Translations under genes and position numbers: made by a program
NCBI GenBank assembly: GCA_017795105.1
Contig: CP051247.1
Coordinates: 3,296,001-3,360,000 of the forward strand
Origin: Planctomycetaceae bacterium
GTDB taxonomy: Bacteria; Planctomycetota; Planctomycetia; Planctomycetales; Planctomycetaceae
DNA length: 64,000 bases
Reading direction: 5' to 3'
Part shown: positions 1 through 11,467 of the stretch, one piece after another
Numbering within the stretch: position 1 is the first letter of the stretch
Layout: each line of letters begins with the position of its first letter
The notes under the pieces: generated by a model
What the model was told of the DNA's origin: nothing
Database searches by the model: none
What the model saw: the letters and a program-made list of their open reading frames with translations, nothing else

Positions 1-209
1 ATACGCTCCGAAGTTGAATCGATTTTTGAAACCTCTTGCCGACTGCGTCGGCCCCGGTAGCGGAGCAACCGGGGCTACCCGTTTCTGTAACGGAGGGACC
101 GGGGAGATTCACCGCGTGAGATGGTAGAAAGAGCAGGGCGATCTCAAGGATGGCTCAGACGCGTGCGTCTGAGTGGCGGAGCCACAAGAGGCGGCTGACC
201 GACGTTTAC
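1..209. repeat. Direct repeat copy 1 of palindrome-rich unit
   Basis: Bases 1-209 align without gaps, with scattered mismatches, to 304-512, an offset of exactly 303 bases. The unit contains the palindrome at 52-80 (CCCCGGTAGCGG, then AACCGGGGCTACCC) and a second one at 151-186 (TGGCTCAGACG / CGTCTGAG, then GGAGCCAC). The copy may begin before the window. No coding region is supported here. Confidence 0.85.
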
Positions 210-253
210 TGTCCGGAGTCTTACGTCGTCGCCGGGATCATTTTGACTTTCGG

Positions 254-383
254 GTAGCCCCGGTTGATTCAACCGGGGTGGCGAAGCCACACGAGGTCCC
301 CCAGTACGCTCCGAAGTTGTATCGATCTTTGAAACCTCTTGCCGACTGCGTCGGCCCCGGTAGCGGAGCAACCGGGGCTACCC
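254..383. repeat. Composite inverted-repeat element (copy 1)
   Basis: The element starts with GTAGCCCCGGTT, a hairpin closed by AACCGGGG and followed by GGCGAAGCCAC. It ends with CCCCGGTAGCGG...AACCGGGGCTACCC. The outer arms GGTAGCCCCGGTT and AACCGGGGCTACC are inverted repeats, so the whole 130 bases is one large inverted repeat made of two hairpins. The same arrangement recurs at 4115-4234, and a right half lies at 52-80. It resembles a REP doublet or a small non-autonomous element. No transposase is seen. Confidence 0.8.
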
Positions 384-512
384 GTTTCTGTAACGGTGGA
401 TCCGGAGTGATTCACCGCGTGAGATGCTGGAAAGTGCAGGGTGGTCTCAAGGATGGCTCAGACGCGTGCGTCTGAGTGGCGGAGCCACAAGAGGTCGCTG
501 ACCGACGTTCTC
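304..512. repeat. Direct repeat copy 2 of palindrome-rich unit
   Basis: This is the second copy of the 1-209 unit. It carries the same palindromes at 355-383 and 454-489. Similarity fades after about 512. Base differences spread over the unit show the duplication is not very recent. Short open frames on both strands are by-products of the repeats. Confidence 0.85.
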
Positions 513-563
513 TGTCTCGATGGAGGAGAGAGCGATTGATACCTGCTTCCTGTGACTTCGTCA

Positions 564-583
564 CCCAGACGTGCACGTCTGGG
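564..583. repeat. Perfect 20-bp palindrome
   Basis: CCCAGACGTGCACGTCTGGG reads the same on both strands. It lies 20 bases beyond the stop of the minus-strand gene at 602 and could form a hairpin in its transcript, but no T-tract follows. It resembles the CAGACG/CGTCTG palindromes at 151-186 and 454-489, so it is more likely part of that repeat family than a terminator. Confidence 0.6.
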
Positions 584-601
584 CCATCCGTTGTTTCACC
601 G

Positions 602-1102
602 TCAGGGGGTACCCGGGCTGGTGGCGATGAGGTCATTGACGAGTTTCACGAGGACTTCGTGCGTCAGCTGCATGGCGACCTGGCTGCGGCCCGGGGTGCC
701 TTTCACGGCCTGATAGCGGTTGAGCGTGACCGTGCTGCTGCCGGTCGCCTGGAGGATGAGTTCGTAATAGACCGCACCATCCGGCAACTGGGTCGGCTGG
801 GCGGAACGGATGACGGCTGAGGAACTGACGCTGTCGAACTCGAGGGGGGCGACCTGTTCGAGGAGATAGGTGATGCGGGTCGAGATCGCTTCCGCCCACT
901 TCTTGATGTCGTCGAACGAGCTGCTCTGCAGCTTCGCGAGTTGTAGACGGAGTTCGAGCAGAGCGCAGCTCATCGAATCGAGTGCCTGCAGGTCGAGATC
1001 GAGTTGATCGGATCCCGATGTCATGCTGAGAGAACACTGTCCCTGCGGACCGGCTGCAGCCGTGCTCTTCAGCTTCTGTTCAAGTTGGCTGGTCAGACTC
1101 AT
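602..1102 (-). CDS. Conserved-looking small protein downstream of spoVR
   Basis: A 166-residue protein of unknown function. I chose the ATG at 1102 because a GAGGTGA Shine-Dalgarno sequence lies 8 bases upstream; an in-frame GTG at 1111 is the alternative. It has no signal peptide and no membrane segment. The first half is predicted helical (LDLDLQALDSMSCALLELR, then LAKLQSSSFDDIKKWAEAIS), and the second half is strand-rich. The gene starts only 50 bases after the spoVR stop, so it is probably the last gene of the prkA-yeaH-spoVR unit. I do not recognise a family; the link to the stress kinase system is inferred from position only. Confidence 0.7.
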   Translation of the reverse strand: MSLTSQLEQKLKSTAAAGPQGQCSLSMTSGSDQLDLDLQALDSMSCALLELRLQLAKLQSSSFDDIKKWAEAISTRITYLLEQVAPLEFDSVSSSAVIRSAQPTQLPDGAVYYELILQATGSSTVTLNRYQAVKGTPGRSQVAMQLTHEVLVKLVNDLIATSPGTP

Positions 1103-1152
1103 GGTCATCACCTCGAAAGTTCATCGACTCGACGGGATCGCAGCCGATGCGG

Positions 1153-2676
1153 TCAGTTCTTGATCAGTGGAGCCCGCTGATGTTCGTGACCGTCGAACGT
1201 CATCAGGCATTGAATGTCATCCACCACCGTTTCGAGATATACGCAGCGGCCCCAGATCTTCTGGATGTTCGTCAGCGTGTCCTCGGCGTAATCAATCTTG
1301 AGTTCGTTACCTTCGTACTGATGCTGCAGGTACAGGTCGCCCCTGTTGAGGTAGTTGCCGTCCATCACACGAATCACCGGCCGCCCGAAGTTGGTCAGGT
1401 TCTTCAGCAGATGCTTCTTCACCTCTTCGAACTCACGGGACTCGATCTCGTAGGTTTTGTTCTCATCGTTGTAGGCGAAGGAGAACAGCTTGTGTTTTCG
1501 GCAAAAGTCTTCGGTCAGAAACGTGTCGATGAACGTGATGTCGTTGTGAATGCGGCGGACTTCGAAGATCTTTTCGCGTCCTAACCCGAGTTGTTTGTCC
1601 CAGCGTTCCCGTTCATGGGCATCGTCGCAGGCTTCCCATTCCGGGCCGAACTGTCCCTTGTTCCACCGTTCTTCAATGTCGCGGAACAGTTCGATGCCGA
1701 GCTTGTACGGATTGAGCCGCGTCGGGCTGGTCGCCATCGTGCCCGAGTGATGATCGGCGTAATCAATCACCTCGGCGTCGGTCAGTCCGTGGCCGGTCAT
1801 GATGGTCGAGTGCCAGTAACTGGCCCAGCCCTCGTTCATGATCTTGGTCTGCCCCTGCGGGGCGAAGTAGTAGGCCTCATCCCGGATGATGGACAGGACA
1901 TCCCGCTGCCACTCCCGCAGCTGGGCATGGTTGATTAAAAACTGAAGAACGTCGCGTTCAGGGCGATCGGGGAACGAACGGGTGATCTGCTGCCGCTCCA
2001 AAAGTTCCTGCTGAGCCTGCTGTTCTTTGGCGATGACTTCCGGCGGGTTGATGTAGGAGTCCATGTACTCCTTGGCCTGAAACTTCCGTTCGGGAGCCTG
2101 CAACTGTTCGTCGCCGGGAATGACCGACTTCCGCTCCTTCGCCGCGGTGCGGACGATGTGCGGAGCATAGGGATCGATCAGGTCATCGATCGACAGGCAG
2201 GCATCGATGAATTCTTCGACCGGCTCGTGGCCGTACTTGTCGATGTAGCGATTGATCCGGGCCGCGTGGTTGGCCATCTGATCGAGCATCCGACGGTTCG
2301 TCGGCGCAAACCAGGCGTTGTTCTTGAAGAAGTCGCAGTGGCCGTAAACGTGGGCAATGACGAGCTTCTGATCGGTGATCGAGTTACAGCTGAGCAGATA
2401 GGCGTAACAGGGATCAGTGTTGATGACCATTTCGTAGATCTTCTGCAGACCATACGAATAGCCCTTCATCAGCTCATCGAACTCCGCCCCAAACCGCCAG
2501 TGCGGATACCGGATGGGAAAGCCGCCGTAAGCCGCGAACATGCTCAGTTCTTCATAATCGAGCATCTCGAAGATGGTCTCATAAAAGTCGAGCCCGTAGC
2601 TGGCCGCGATCGCTTCCATCTCATCCTGTATCGCCCGAATCTCAGCGGGCAGCGGTCGATAGGTACTGATCGTCAT
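1153..2676 (-). CDS. spoVR: SpoVR family protein
   Basis: A 507-residue homologue of SpoVR/YcgB, the third member of the widespread prkA-yeaH-ycgB stress set. Family hallmarks run along the protein: the N-terminal AYGGFPIRYPHWRFG segment (about residues 50-64), YGLQKIYEMVINTDPCYAY, VYGHCDFFKNN, and the central NEGWASYWHSTIM (about 283-295), whose Glu and His suit a metal-site proposal that remains unproven. The start is the ATG at 2676, preceded by GAGAGG. No signal peptide is present, so it is cytoplasmic. Its biochemical activity is unknown; in Bacillus the name-giving gene affects spore cortex, which cannot apply directly here. Confidence 0.95.
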   Translation of the reverse strand: MTISTYRPLPAEIRAIQDEMEAIAASYGLDFYETIFEMLDYEELSMFAAYGGFPIRYPHWRFGAEFDELMKGYSYGLQKIYEMVINTDPCYAYLLSCNSITDQKLVIAHVYGHCDFFKNNAWFAPTNRRMLDQMANHAARINRYIDKYGHEPVEEFIDACLSIDDLIDPYAPHIVRTAAKERKSVIPGDEQLQAPERKFQAKEYMDSYINPPEVIAKEQQAQQELLERQQITRSFPDRPERDVLQFLINHAQLREWQRDVLSIIRDEAYYFAPQGQTKIMNEGWASYWHSTIMTGHGLTDAEVIDYADHHSGTMATSPTRLNPYKLGIELFRDIEERWNKGQFGPEWEACDDAHERERWDKQLGLGREKIFEVRRIHNDITFIDTFLTEDFCRKHKLFSFAYNDENKTYEIESREFEEVKKHLLKNLTNFGRPVIRVMDGNYLNRGDLYLQHQYEGNELKIDYAEDTLTNIQKIWGRCVYLETVVDDIQCLMTFDGHEHQRAPLIKN

Positions 2677-2742
2677 GGCTCATTGCCTCTCGGCGTGAAA
2701 CATCCGTGGTCGTTTGGTATTGGCAGGCGTCGACTGAATTCG

Positions 2743-2765
2743 CACTGCTGGACCCGCCAGCAGTG
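2743..2765. repeat. Short inverted repeat CACTGCTGG/CCAGCAGTG
   Basis: Nine-base arms flank a five-base loop. The trailing AGTGGCACCCC also follows the hairpin-like ACTGGCGGAGCCAGT at 4350-4373, so it seems to be one more dispersed palindrome, found here in the yeaH-spoVR gap. Confidence 0.6.
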
Positions 2766-2803
2766 GCACCCCTTTGCAGGGATCGAACGGTCGCCAAACC
2801 TGC

Positions 2804-2867
2804 AGGTCAGGCACTGCCTGACGAAAAAACGTTGTGTGGAACATTCGCGTCAGGCGGTGCCTGACCT
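2804..2867. repeat. Composite inverted-repeat element, GTCAGGC family
   Basis: Two small palindromes, GTCAGGCACTGCCTGAC (2806-2822) and GTCAGGCGGTGCCTGAC (2849-2865), bracket a 26-base spacer. The outer ends AGGTCAGGCA and TGCCTGACCT are inverted repeats of each other. The architecture matches the unrelated elements at 254-383 and 16643-16768. It fills the gap between spoVR and yeaH and ends 12 bases past the yeaH stop. Confidence 0.8.
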
Positions 2868-2879
2868 AAGGCTGAGGGT

Positions 2880-3983
<1,104 letters not shown>

Positions 3984-4041
3984 GGTCCCGCCTTACTCGC
4001 TCTCGCGTGCCTTAAAGGCCGCTCTCAAATCGCCATCGGGT

Positions 4042-4068
4042 GCCATGCCCACGCTCGCGTGGGCATGC
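4042..4068. repeat. Dispersed palindrome GCCCACGC/GCGTGGGC
   Basis: CATGCCCACG CTCG CGTGGGCATG forms a hairpin stem of about ten pairs. An opposite-orientation copy lies at 4297-4322 and a variant copy at 16563-16590. It lies upstream of the yeaH start. Confidence 0.8.
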
Positions 4069-4114
4069 TGTCTTCGACTTACTCGCATTCAACTCCTGTC
4101 ACTCTCAAGACGGG

Positions 4115-4234
4115 GTAGCCCCGGTTGAATCAACCGGGGTGGCGCAGCCACAGGAGGTTTGGAGATTCGCGAGTATGAACCGAGACCTCTTGCCGACTTC
4201 GTCGGCCCCGGTAGCGGAGCAACCGGGGCTACCC
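4115..4234. repeat. Composite inverted-repeat element (copy 2)
   Basis: This has the same layout as 254-383: a left hairpin starting GTAGCCCCGGTT with GGCGCAGCCAC behind it, a spacer of about 45 bases that shares ACCTCTTGCCGACT with copy 1, and a right hairpin ending AACCGGGGCTACCC. It is bracketed by opposite-facing copies of the GCCCACGC palindrome at 4042 and 4297. Almost the whole 395-base prkA-yeaH gap is therefore repeat sequence. Confidence 0.8.
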
Positions 4235-4296
4235 TTTTTCTGCTGGGATACGGCGTTGCCTGTCCCAGCCTGCGTTCTGTTTCGCGTTCTTGAGCG

Positions 4297-4322
4297 CATG
4301 CCCACGCGAGCGTGGGCATGGC
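4297..4322. repeat. Dispersed palindrome, reverse-oriented copy
   Basis: GCATGCCCACGCGAGCGTGG and the following GCATGGC are the reverse-oriented form of the element at 4042-4068 (loop CGAG rather than CTCG). The rest of the gap to the prkA stop holds a third hairpin, ACTGGC GGA GCCAGT, near 4350-4364. Confidence 0.8.
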
Positions 4323-4378
4323 ACCCGGTTCTCGATTGAGAATTTGCTCACTGGCGGAGCCAGTGGCACCCCTCGATG

Positions 4379-6424
<2,046 letters not shown>

Positions 6425-7185
6425 GGTATTCCCCTTCCAGAAAGAGAACACGTCGGCCGAAGCCGGCGCTACCCGCGCGTCGTGAGTGGCAATCGTCCAG
6501 TTGTCAGTTCAATAGACGCGTCTTTCAAATCGAGTGCAGGATTCATCCTGAGCGCCACACTTTTGTCGTGTCTGTGGTTTGCAGGGGAACGGTTCCCACT
6601 GCAGAACACGGTGATAACTTACCTGTCAACGCCGTCGGGAAATCCGAGTGCGCAGCATAAAAACCACGCGTTCAAACCCGTATCGTCAGTGAACGAGCCT
6701 GGCGTGGTTGTTGTCGCGACCGTCCATGGTCTTCATCCGATTGTGAAATATGGAGATGTCGGGAACCGTTTGAAGCCTTCGCCAGCCGTTGCCGCTCAGC
6801 TTCGTTCCAGGAATGATTCGCCGGACCCTGGGGACCCGACGATCATGACCTCGGGGGTGCTGTAGTCATCTCACAGGTGAGTCGCTACTATTATCAATTC
6901 GACTCCGAGGAGAGGCAAGAGCAATCTTTTTAATCTCAAAGCCGTCATTTTCCGTTGTTGTCGAGCCGGCTGGTAAGTCCTCAATGTGCGGACTACGTTG
7001 CCGAACGGAACGGCGGGATGAACCGGGTCTTCGCGAAACGGTCTCCATTCATACGGCTGCTCTCCTGATTCGAAGCCTCGTAGTTTTCCGCAGGTGATAT
7101 CTCGTCCACAGCCGTGCGCACGGTCGACATGACATCCGTCCGTTTCGGTTTTAGCCCCGATGAACACTGTAATTCAGGTACTCTG
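6425..7185. other. Divergent intergenic region, prkA and aroB
   Basis: These 761 bases separate two divergent genes and must hold both promoters. I see no convincing gene. Frames of about 98 to 152 codons exist on both strands but match no family. Small palindromic spots (GGGAACGGTTCCC near 6585) and an AT-rich patch near 6885-6900 are visible; no promoter can be placed with confidence. Confidence 0.5.
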
Positions 7186-8337
7186 ATGGTCGATCAGATC
7201 GAGTCTTCCGAAGATCTCACTCGACAGTTGGTGCATGTGAATCTGGCCGAACGATCGTATGACATCGTGGTCGATGCCGCCGACGTCTCCGCACTTCCGC
7301 CGATGATTCAGAACTGGCTGAACGGCATCGGCCATCTGAAATCAGCGCAGCCAACAACGCTGGTCATTACCGATACCAATGTGGCCGAACTGTTCGGAAA
7401 ACAACTGCACGAGGCTCTTCAGCAGCAGGGATGGAATGCTGAACTGACTGTCGTCCCCGCCGGCGAAAATTCGAAATCGCAGGCAACCGCCGGGCTGATC
7501 TACGATCAGCTGGTCTCCATGCGAGCCGATCGTAAAACGGTTGTCATCGCGGTCGGAGGAGGCGTCATTGGCGATCTGGCCGGCTTCGTCGCGGCAACTT
7601 ACAACCGCGGACTTCCGTTCGTGCAGGTGCCGACCACACTCCTGGCCGATGTCGACAGTTCGGTTGGCGGCAAGGTCGGCATCAATCACGCTCAGGGAAA
7701 GAATCTGATCGGAGCCTTCCACCAGCCGCTCGGCGTCTGGATCAACACGAAGGCTCTGGAGACACTTCCGGAACGGGATTATCGTTCGGGTCTGGCCGAA
7801 GTCGTGAAGTACGGCGTCATCCTCGATGAAGAGTTCTTCGCCTTCCTCGAGAACAGTATCGATGCATTGAACAATCGCGACTCGGAAACGCTGGTCAAAG
7901 TCATCACCCGCAGCTGTCGTCTCAAAGCCGATGTGGTCGAGCAGGACGAATATGAACGGTCGGGACTACGGGCCATTCTCAATTATGGACACACCTTCGC
8001 TCATGCGTATGAGGCCCTGTGTGGCTATGGCGAACTGATGCACGGCGAAGCGGTCAGCATCGGCATGATTGACGCCTCGCGGCTCGCCGTGAATCTCGGT
8101 CGGATTGAAGAATCGGTGACGCAGCGACAACTCGATCTGCTTTCCAGTCTTGGCCTGCCGACGGAACTGCCGAAACCAGTTTCGTTCTCGGCCGATGACG
8201 TGATCGACCGCATGAAGATCGACAAGAAGACGGAAGCCGGCAAGCTCCGGTTCGTGCTTCCCAGTCGCCTGGGCCACGTGGAGGTGGTCACGGGAGTTCC
8301 GGAATCGGATGTCCGCAACGTGTTACGTCTGAGCTGA
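7186..8337 (+). CDS. aroB: 3-dehydroquinate synthase
   Basis: AroB converts DAHP to 3-dehydroquinate, the second shikimate-pathway step, using NAD and a divalent metal. The 383-residue protein carries the family signatures GGGVIGDLAGFVAATYNRG (from about residue 124), PTTLLADVDSSVGGKVGINH, GKNLIGAFHQP, and the metal-binding NYGHTFAHA and HGEAVSIGM segments. I chose the ATG at 7186 with a CAGGT upstream; an in-frame GTG at 7114 would add 24 residues unlike AroB. The protein is complete. The neighbouring genes are unrelated to aromatic synthesis. Confidence 0.96.
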   Translation: MVDQIESSEDLTRQLVHVNLAERSYDIVVDAADVSALPPMIQNWLNGIGHLKSAQPTTLVITDTNVAELFGKQLHEALQQQGWNAELTVVPAGENSKSQATAGLIYDQLVSMRADRKTVVIAVGGGVIGDLAGFVAATYNRGLPFVQVPTTLLADVDSSVGGKVGINHAQGKNLIGAFHQPLGVWINTKALETLPERDYRSGLAEVVKYGVILDEEFFAFLENSIDALNNRDSETLVKVITRSCRLKADVVEQDEYERSGLRAILNYGHTFAHAYEALCGYGELMHGEAVSIGMIDASRLAVNLGRIEESVTQRQLDLLSSLGLPTELPKPVSFSADDVIDRMKIDKKTEAGKLRFVLPSRLGHVEVVTGVPESDVRNVLRLS

Positions 8338-8404
8338 CCAGTTTTCGGCTGCTCAGGACCGGTCTCTCCGAATCAACTTCATCGACGACTGACGGGACTT
8401 TCTC

Positions 8405-9997
8405 GTGACGAATTCATCCTCCAATTCGAATCTCGAACACTGGCTGTCTCTGGGGGCACACTGCAAACAGACCGATGAGGGCATCCAGGTGGATCTGGCC
8501 CGTTTCGACTGGAATCGCGGTGATGTCTCTGTTCTGCCGCTGCCCACGGACGTCTTTTCCTGGAAGCTCGAAAAAGCCAACAGTGAGAAGGCGGAAACGC
8601 TGCTCAGTCGGCTCAAGGGGGACGAGCAGATTCAGGTTCTCGCGCTGCGGGATATGCACCTTTCGCCTTCACTTTGCGAGCGGTTCCTCGACTTTCCAAA
8701 GATCACCGAGTTCGACTTCTCCGGGACCAATTTCTCCGATCAGGAACTCGACCGCGTCACGGCTCTGGATCATCTGCAGGCCCTCGGTCTGGCCGAAACC
8801 GGAGTCTCCGATCAGGGCCTGATGGCTCTCAAAAAACTCCGCGGCCTGAAGACGCTCAATCTGAACAAAGTCGGTGTGACTGAAGCGGGGCTGCATCACC
8901 TCGAAGGGCTCGTCTCACTTCGGGAGTTGAGTCTCGGTGGATCTCCGCTGACGGGCGGAGCTCTGAAATGGCTACAGCGACTGGTCCTGCTTGAGAAACT
9001 CGACCTGCGTCACACGCATCTCACTCATCACGGCTTGAACGCACTCACCTATTTTCGCCGCTTGCAGACGCTCAAACTGGGCGGAAACCGAATCGAAGAC
9101 GACGGCATCCTGCCGTTGCTTCAGTTCGCTCGCCTGGAATCGCTGGAGTTGGGGGGGACGCCGATTACCGATCGAGCGGTCGAAGTCATTTCCCGGCTGC
9201 CTCGCTTGCGGCGGCTCTATGTTGCCGGGACAGCGGTTGGCGATCACGGTTTGAAACTGCTTGCCCGCGTCGGCTCACTGGTCGCCCTCGATGTCCGGAA
9301 GTCAGCGGTTTCCGCGAAGGGGATTGAACAGTTTCAGGATGTCCGGCCGCACGTGAATCTGAAGACCGACGCCGGTCAGCAGCCGGAGAGCACGGTGATT
9401 CGTAATATCGATCGGCTTGAGTTGAGCGGGATTCAGGTCAAGAAGAATCAAACCGGGGAAGCAATCGCTCTGAGGGCCGATGAGACGACCGCTCCCGCCG
9501 TGCACTGGTTCGATGCTCTGGTTACCTTGCGTACGCTCAAGAACGTGGAGCTGCAGGACCTGCATCTGGATGCCGATCAGTTCCGGAATATCCGAAACCT
9601 TCATGCTCTGCAGGCTCTGGCCATCAAGCGTTGCAGCCTGCCGGAGGAGTCGCTGTCGGCTCTCACGGTCCTTCGTAACCTTGCCTGGCTCGACCTGCGT
9701 GATACATCGGTGACCGACGCCGGGGTGAAATCGCTGGTGCGGGTTCCCTCGCTGACTAATCTCTGCCTCTCACGAACCGCGGTGACCGATGCCTGCCTGG
9801 GCCATCTGAAGAACGCCCTGCTGTTGAAGGACCTCGTCCTGAAGCAATGCGAACACATCACCGACGCGGGTCTGGAAACACTGGCCCAGCTCGATCAGCT
9901 CAAGCACCTCGATCTGCGCGGCACATCGATCACCGCAGCCGGGGCCTTACAACTCTCCGAGAAACTCCCGGGTTGTAAAGTGCGGTTCGACGGCTGA
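8405..9997 (+). CDS. Leucine-rich-repeat protein (RNI-like)
   Basis: A 530-residue cytoplasmic protein starting with GTG, 67 bases after aroB. It has no signal peptide. Two blocks of about 24-residue leucine-rich repeats of the type L..L.L..T.ITD.GL..L are seen, roughly residues 95-310 and 365-525, separated by a non-repeat stretch (about 315-365). The pattern is that of the ribonuclease-inhibitor/GALA-like class often expanded in planctomycetes. Such solenoids bind proteins; no catalytic motif or partner can be named. It may be co-transcribed with aroB, but no functional link is apparent. Confidence 0.85.
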   Translation: MTNSSSNSNLEHWLSLGAHCKQTDEGIQVDLARFDWNRGDVSVLPLPTDVFSWKLEKANSEKAETLLSRLKGDEQIQVLALRDMHLSPSLCERFLDFPKITEFDFSGTNFSDQELDRVTALDHLQALGLAETGVSDQGLMALKKLRGLKTLNLNKVGVTEAGLHHLEGLVSLRELSLGGSPLTGGALKWLQRLVLLEKLDLRHTHLTHHGLNALTYFRRLQTLKLGGNRIEDDGILPLLQFARLESLELGGTPITDRAVEVISRLPRLRRLYVAGTAVGDHGLKLLARVGSLVALDVRKSAVSAKGIEQFQDVRPHVNLKTDAGQQPESTVIRNIDRLELSGIQVKKNQTGEAIALRADETTAPAVHWFDALVTLRTLKNVELQDLHLDADQFRNIRNLHALQALAIKRCSLPEESLSALTVLRNLAWLDLRDTSVTDAGVKSLVRVPSLTNLCLSRTAVTDACLGHLKNALLLKDLVLKQCEHITDAGLETLAQLDQLKHLDLRGTSITAAGALQLSEKLPGCKVRFDG

Positions 9998-10041
9998 GAG
10001 CATTCGCCGGAAACGCGGCCTCTTACCCGGACGGAACGGCA

Positions 10042-11205
10042 CTAAGTCAGTTGCTCGAACGCGGAATGGATTTCGCCGCGTCGGCGATCCAGCAACTTAT
10101 CACACTTCTCCACGGTCGTCGTTCTTTCCCAGACGGTGCAGACGGGATCGCCCGCTTGAAATCGCGTTCCCGGCCGAGCCAGGTCCGACAGCTCAGGCAC
10201 ATCCCAGCAGTCGTAGGACGCGGCTCCGAGATCGGACCAGTTCCAGTCGGCAGGCAGCAGAAAGTCGCGCGGAGCGTAGATCGTTGCCTTCCCCACGATG
10301 AGATCTGCCGGCCGGGCTCGCCTCTTCTGGAGGCTGTGGGGCCGTTCCAGGAACGATTGCCCGGTTGCGAGTTCGAGAACCTCCATGCCAGCTGTGTAGC
10401 GGGGGTTGAGTTCCAGAACATACAGTCCACTCGCGTGGCGACACAGGTCGATTCCCCAGGGACCCCGGAGCGAGAATGCTTCGCCCAACAACTGGCCCAT
10501 CCGTTCAACCTCGGAGTTCAAAGCGGCTGCGTCTGCCGGGGGACAGCTGATGTTTCCCACGTACGCAAATGGGCGGTCCGGCAACTCCGGGCATCCCGCG
10601 ATCAGTCGAGTCATTCCGAGAAGTTCATGCTTCCCCTGTGTACTGAAGAACTGGGCGGAGAAAAGCTCTCCTTCGACATACTGCTGGTCGAACTCATCAG
10701 CATCGAGCGAGATGGGGGCTCTGGAGTGCACTCGCCGAACCGCCATCCCTCCCGTCGAACCGCGGCTCTTGCGAATCCATTCGCGAACGTCGATCTCACC
10801 TCGCGGCATCCAAGTTTGTTTCGAAGTCCGAACGGCCAGGCCGTCAAAGCCGGCCTGTTCAAGAAGCTGCTGCAGTATCAGGGGATTGCGGGCCTGCCTG
10901 ATCGCGGAGGGTGAGGAACTCCACAACGGTCGACTCGATTCGATCCGGTTCAGTTCCTCAAGACGATTCTCCCAGCCTCCCGTCGGCAGGAACGGGATCT
11001 CCATGGGAAAATCCGCGAGCGTTGATCCCGGTGCAGGGCAGGAATCGGGCGGAAGATCGAGATCCTGACATTCATCGAGAACAATCGGCTGCAGGCCAGC
11101 ACGGACGGCTGACCACGCTGCGGCTCGTCCGGAGTACCCGGAGATAAGCACCTGCCGGGGCCTGAACGGATTTTCGCAACGGGCTGATTCCGACTGTTCC
11201 TTCAC
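10042..11205 (-). CDS. ATP-grasp protein of the methanopterin C1 cluster
   Basis: A 387-residue protein with an N-terminal nucleotide-fold-like start (VLISGYSGRAAAWSAV) and a C-terminal ATP-grasp signature LELNPRYTAGMEVLE. ATP-grasp enzymes join a carboxylate to an amine or thiol using ATP. Genes of this family accompany tetrahydromethanopterin-linked C1 genes in bacteria, where a role in cofactor synthesis is assumed. Here it is divergent from fae, with a 262-base gap between starts. The start is GTG at 11205, with AGGGG 9 bases upstream. The specific substrate is not deducible from the sequence. Confidence 0.8.
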   Translation of the reverse strand: MKEQSESARCENPFRPRQVLISGYSGRAAAWSAVRAGLQPIVLDECQDLDLPPDSCPAPGSTLADFPMEIPFLPTGGWENRLEELNRIESSRPLWSSSPSAIRQARNPLILQQLLEQAGFDGLAVRTSKQTWMPRGEIDVREWIRKSRGSTGGMAVRRVHSRAPISLDADEFDQQYVEGELFSAQFFSTQGKHELLGMTRLIAGCPELPDRPFAYVGNISCPPADAAALNSEVERMGQLLGEAFSLRGPWGIDLCRHASGLYVLELNPRYTAGMEVLELATGQSFLERPHSLQKRRARPADLIVGKATIYAPRDFLLPADWNWSDLGAASYDCWDVPELSDLARPGTRFQAGDPVCTVWERTTTVEKCDKLLDRRRGEIHSAFEQLT

Positions 11206-11467
11206 GAAGTCGCACCCCTGCTCAGATTGTCCCGCCGGTCCGGGTAGCTGGTAATGGCGGACAAAACTTGATATTCAACAGATAAGCGTGCCGGAATCTG
11301 ATCGGTGCGGTCGACTTTCGGCAGGATCCGTGAGTTCATCACCCTGCGAGACATTGTCGATGTCAGCGAGTTGTCTGAGGCAGTCGATTGCGTTGCCCCA
11401 GTCTCGCCCGATTTCACTCTAATCAGTACGAACTCAAAACAGCAAGCACCAGCGAAGGAGATGAGAG

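Noticed and set aside
1..600. CRISPR array
   Set aside because: The repeats are palindromic and imperfectly duplicated at 303 bp, not short direct repeats with unique spacers of uniform length, and no cas genes are near.
2763..2777. TGGCACCCCTTTGC resembling a sigma-54 -24/-12 promoter
   Set aside because: The GG-GC spacing is N9 instead of N10, and the first part belongs to a repeat also present at 4363. It would also fire antisense into yeaH.
6871..7167. 98-codon minus-strand frame with a hydrophobic C-terminus upstream of aroB
   Set aside because: No family match, no ribosome site, and composition unlike genes; it overlaps the aroB leader.
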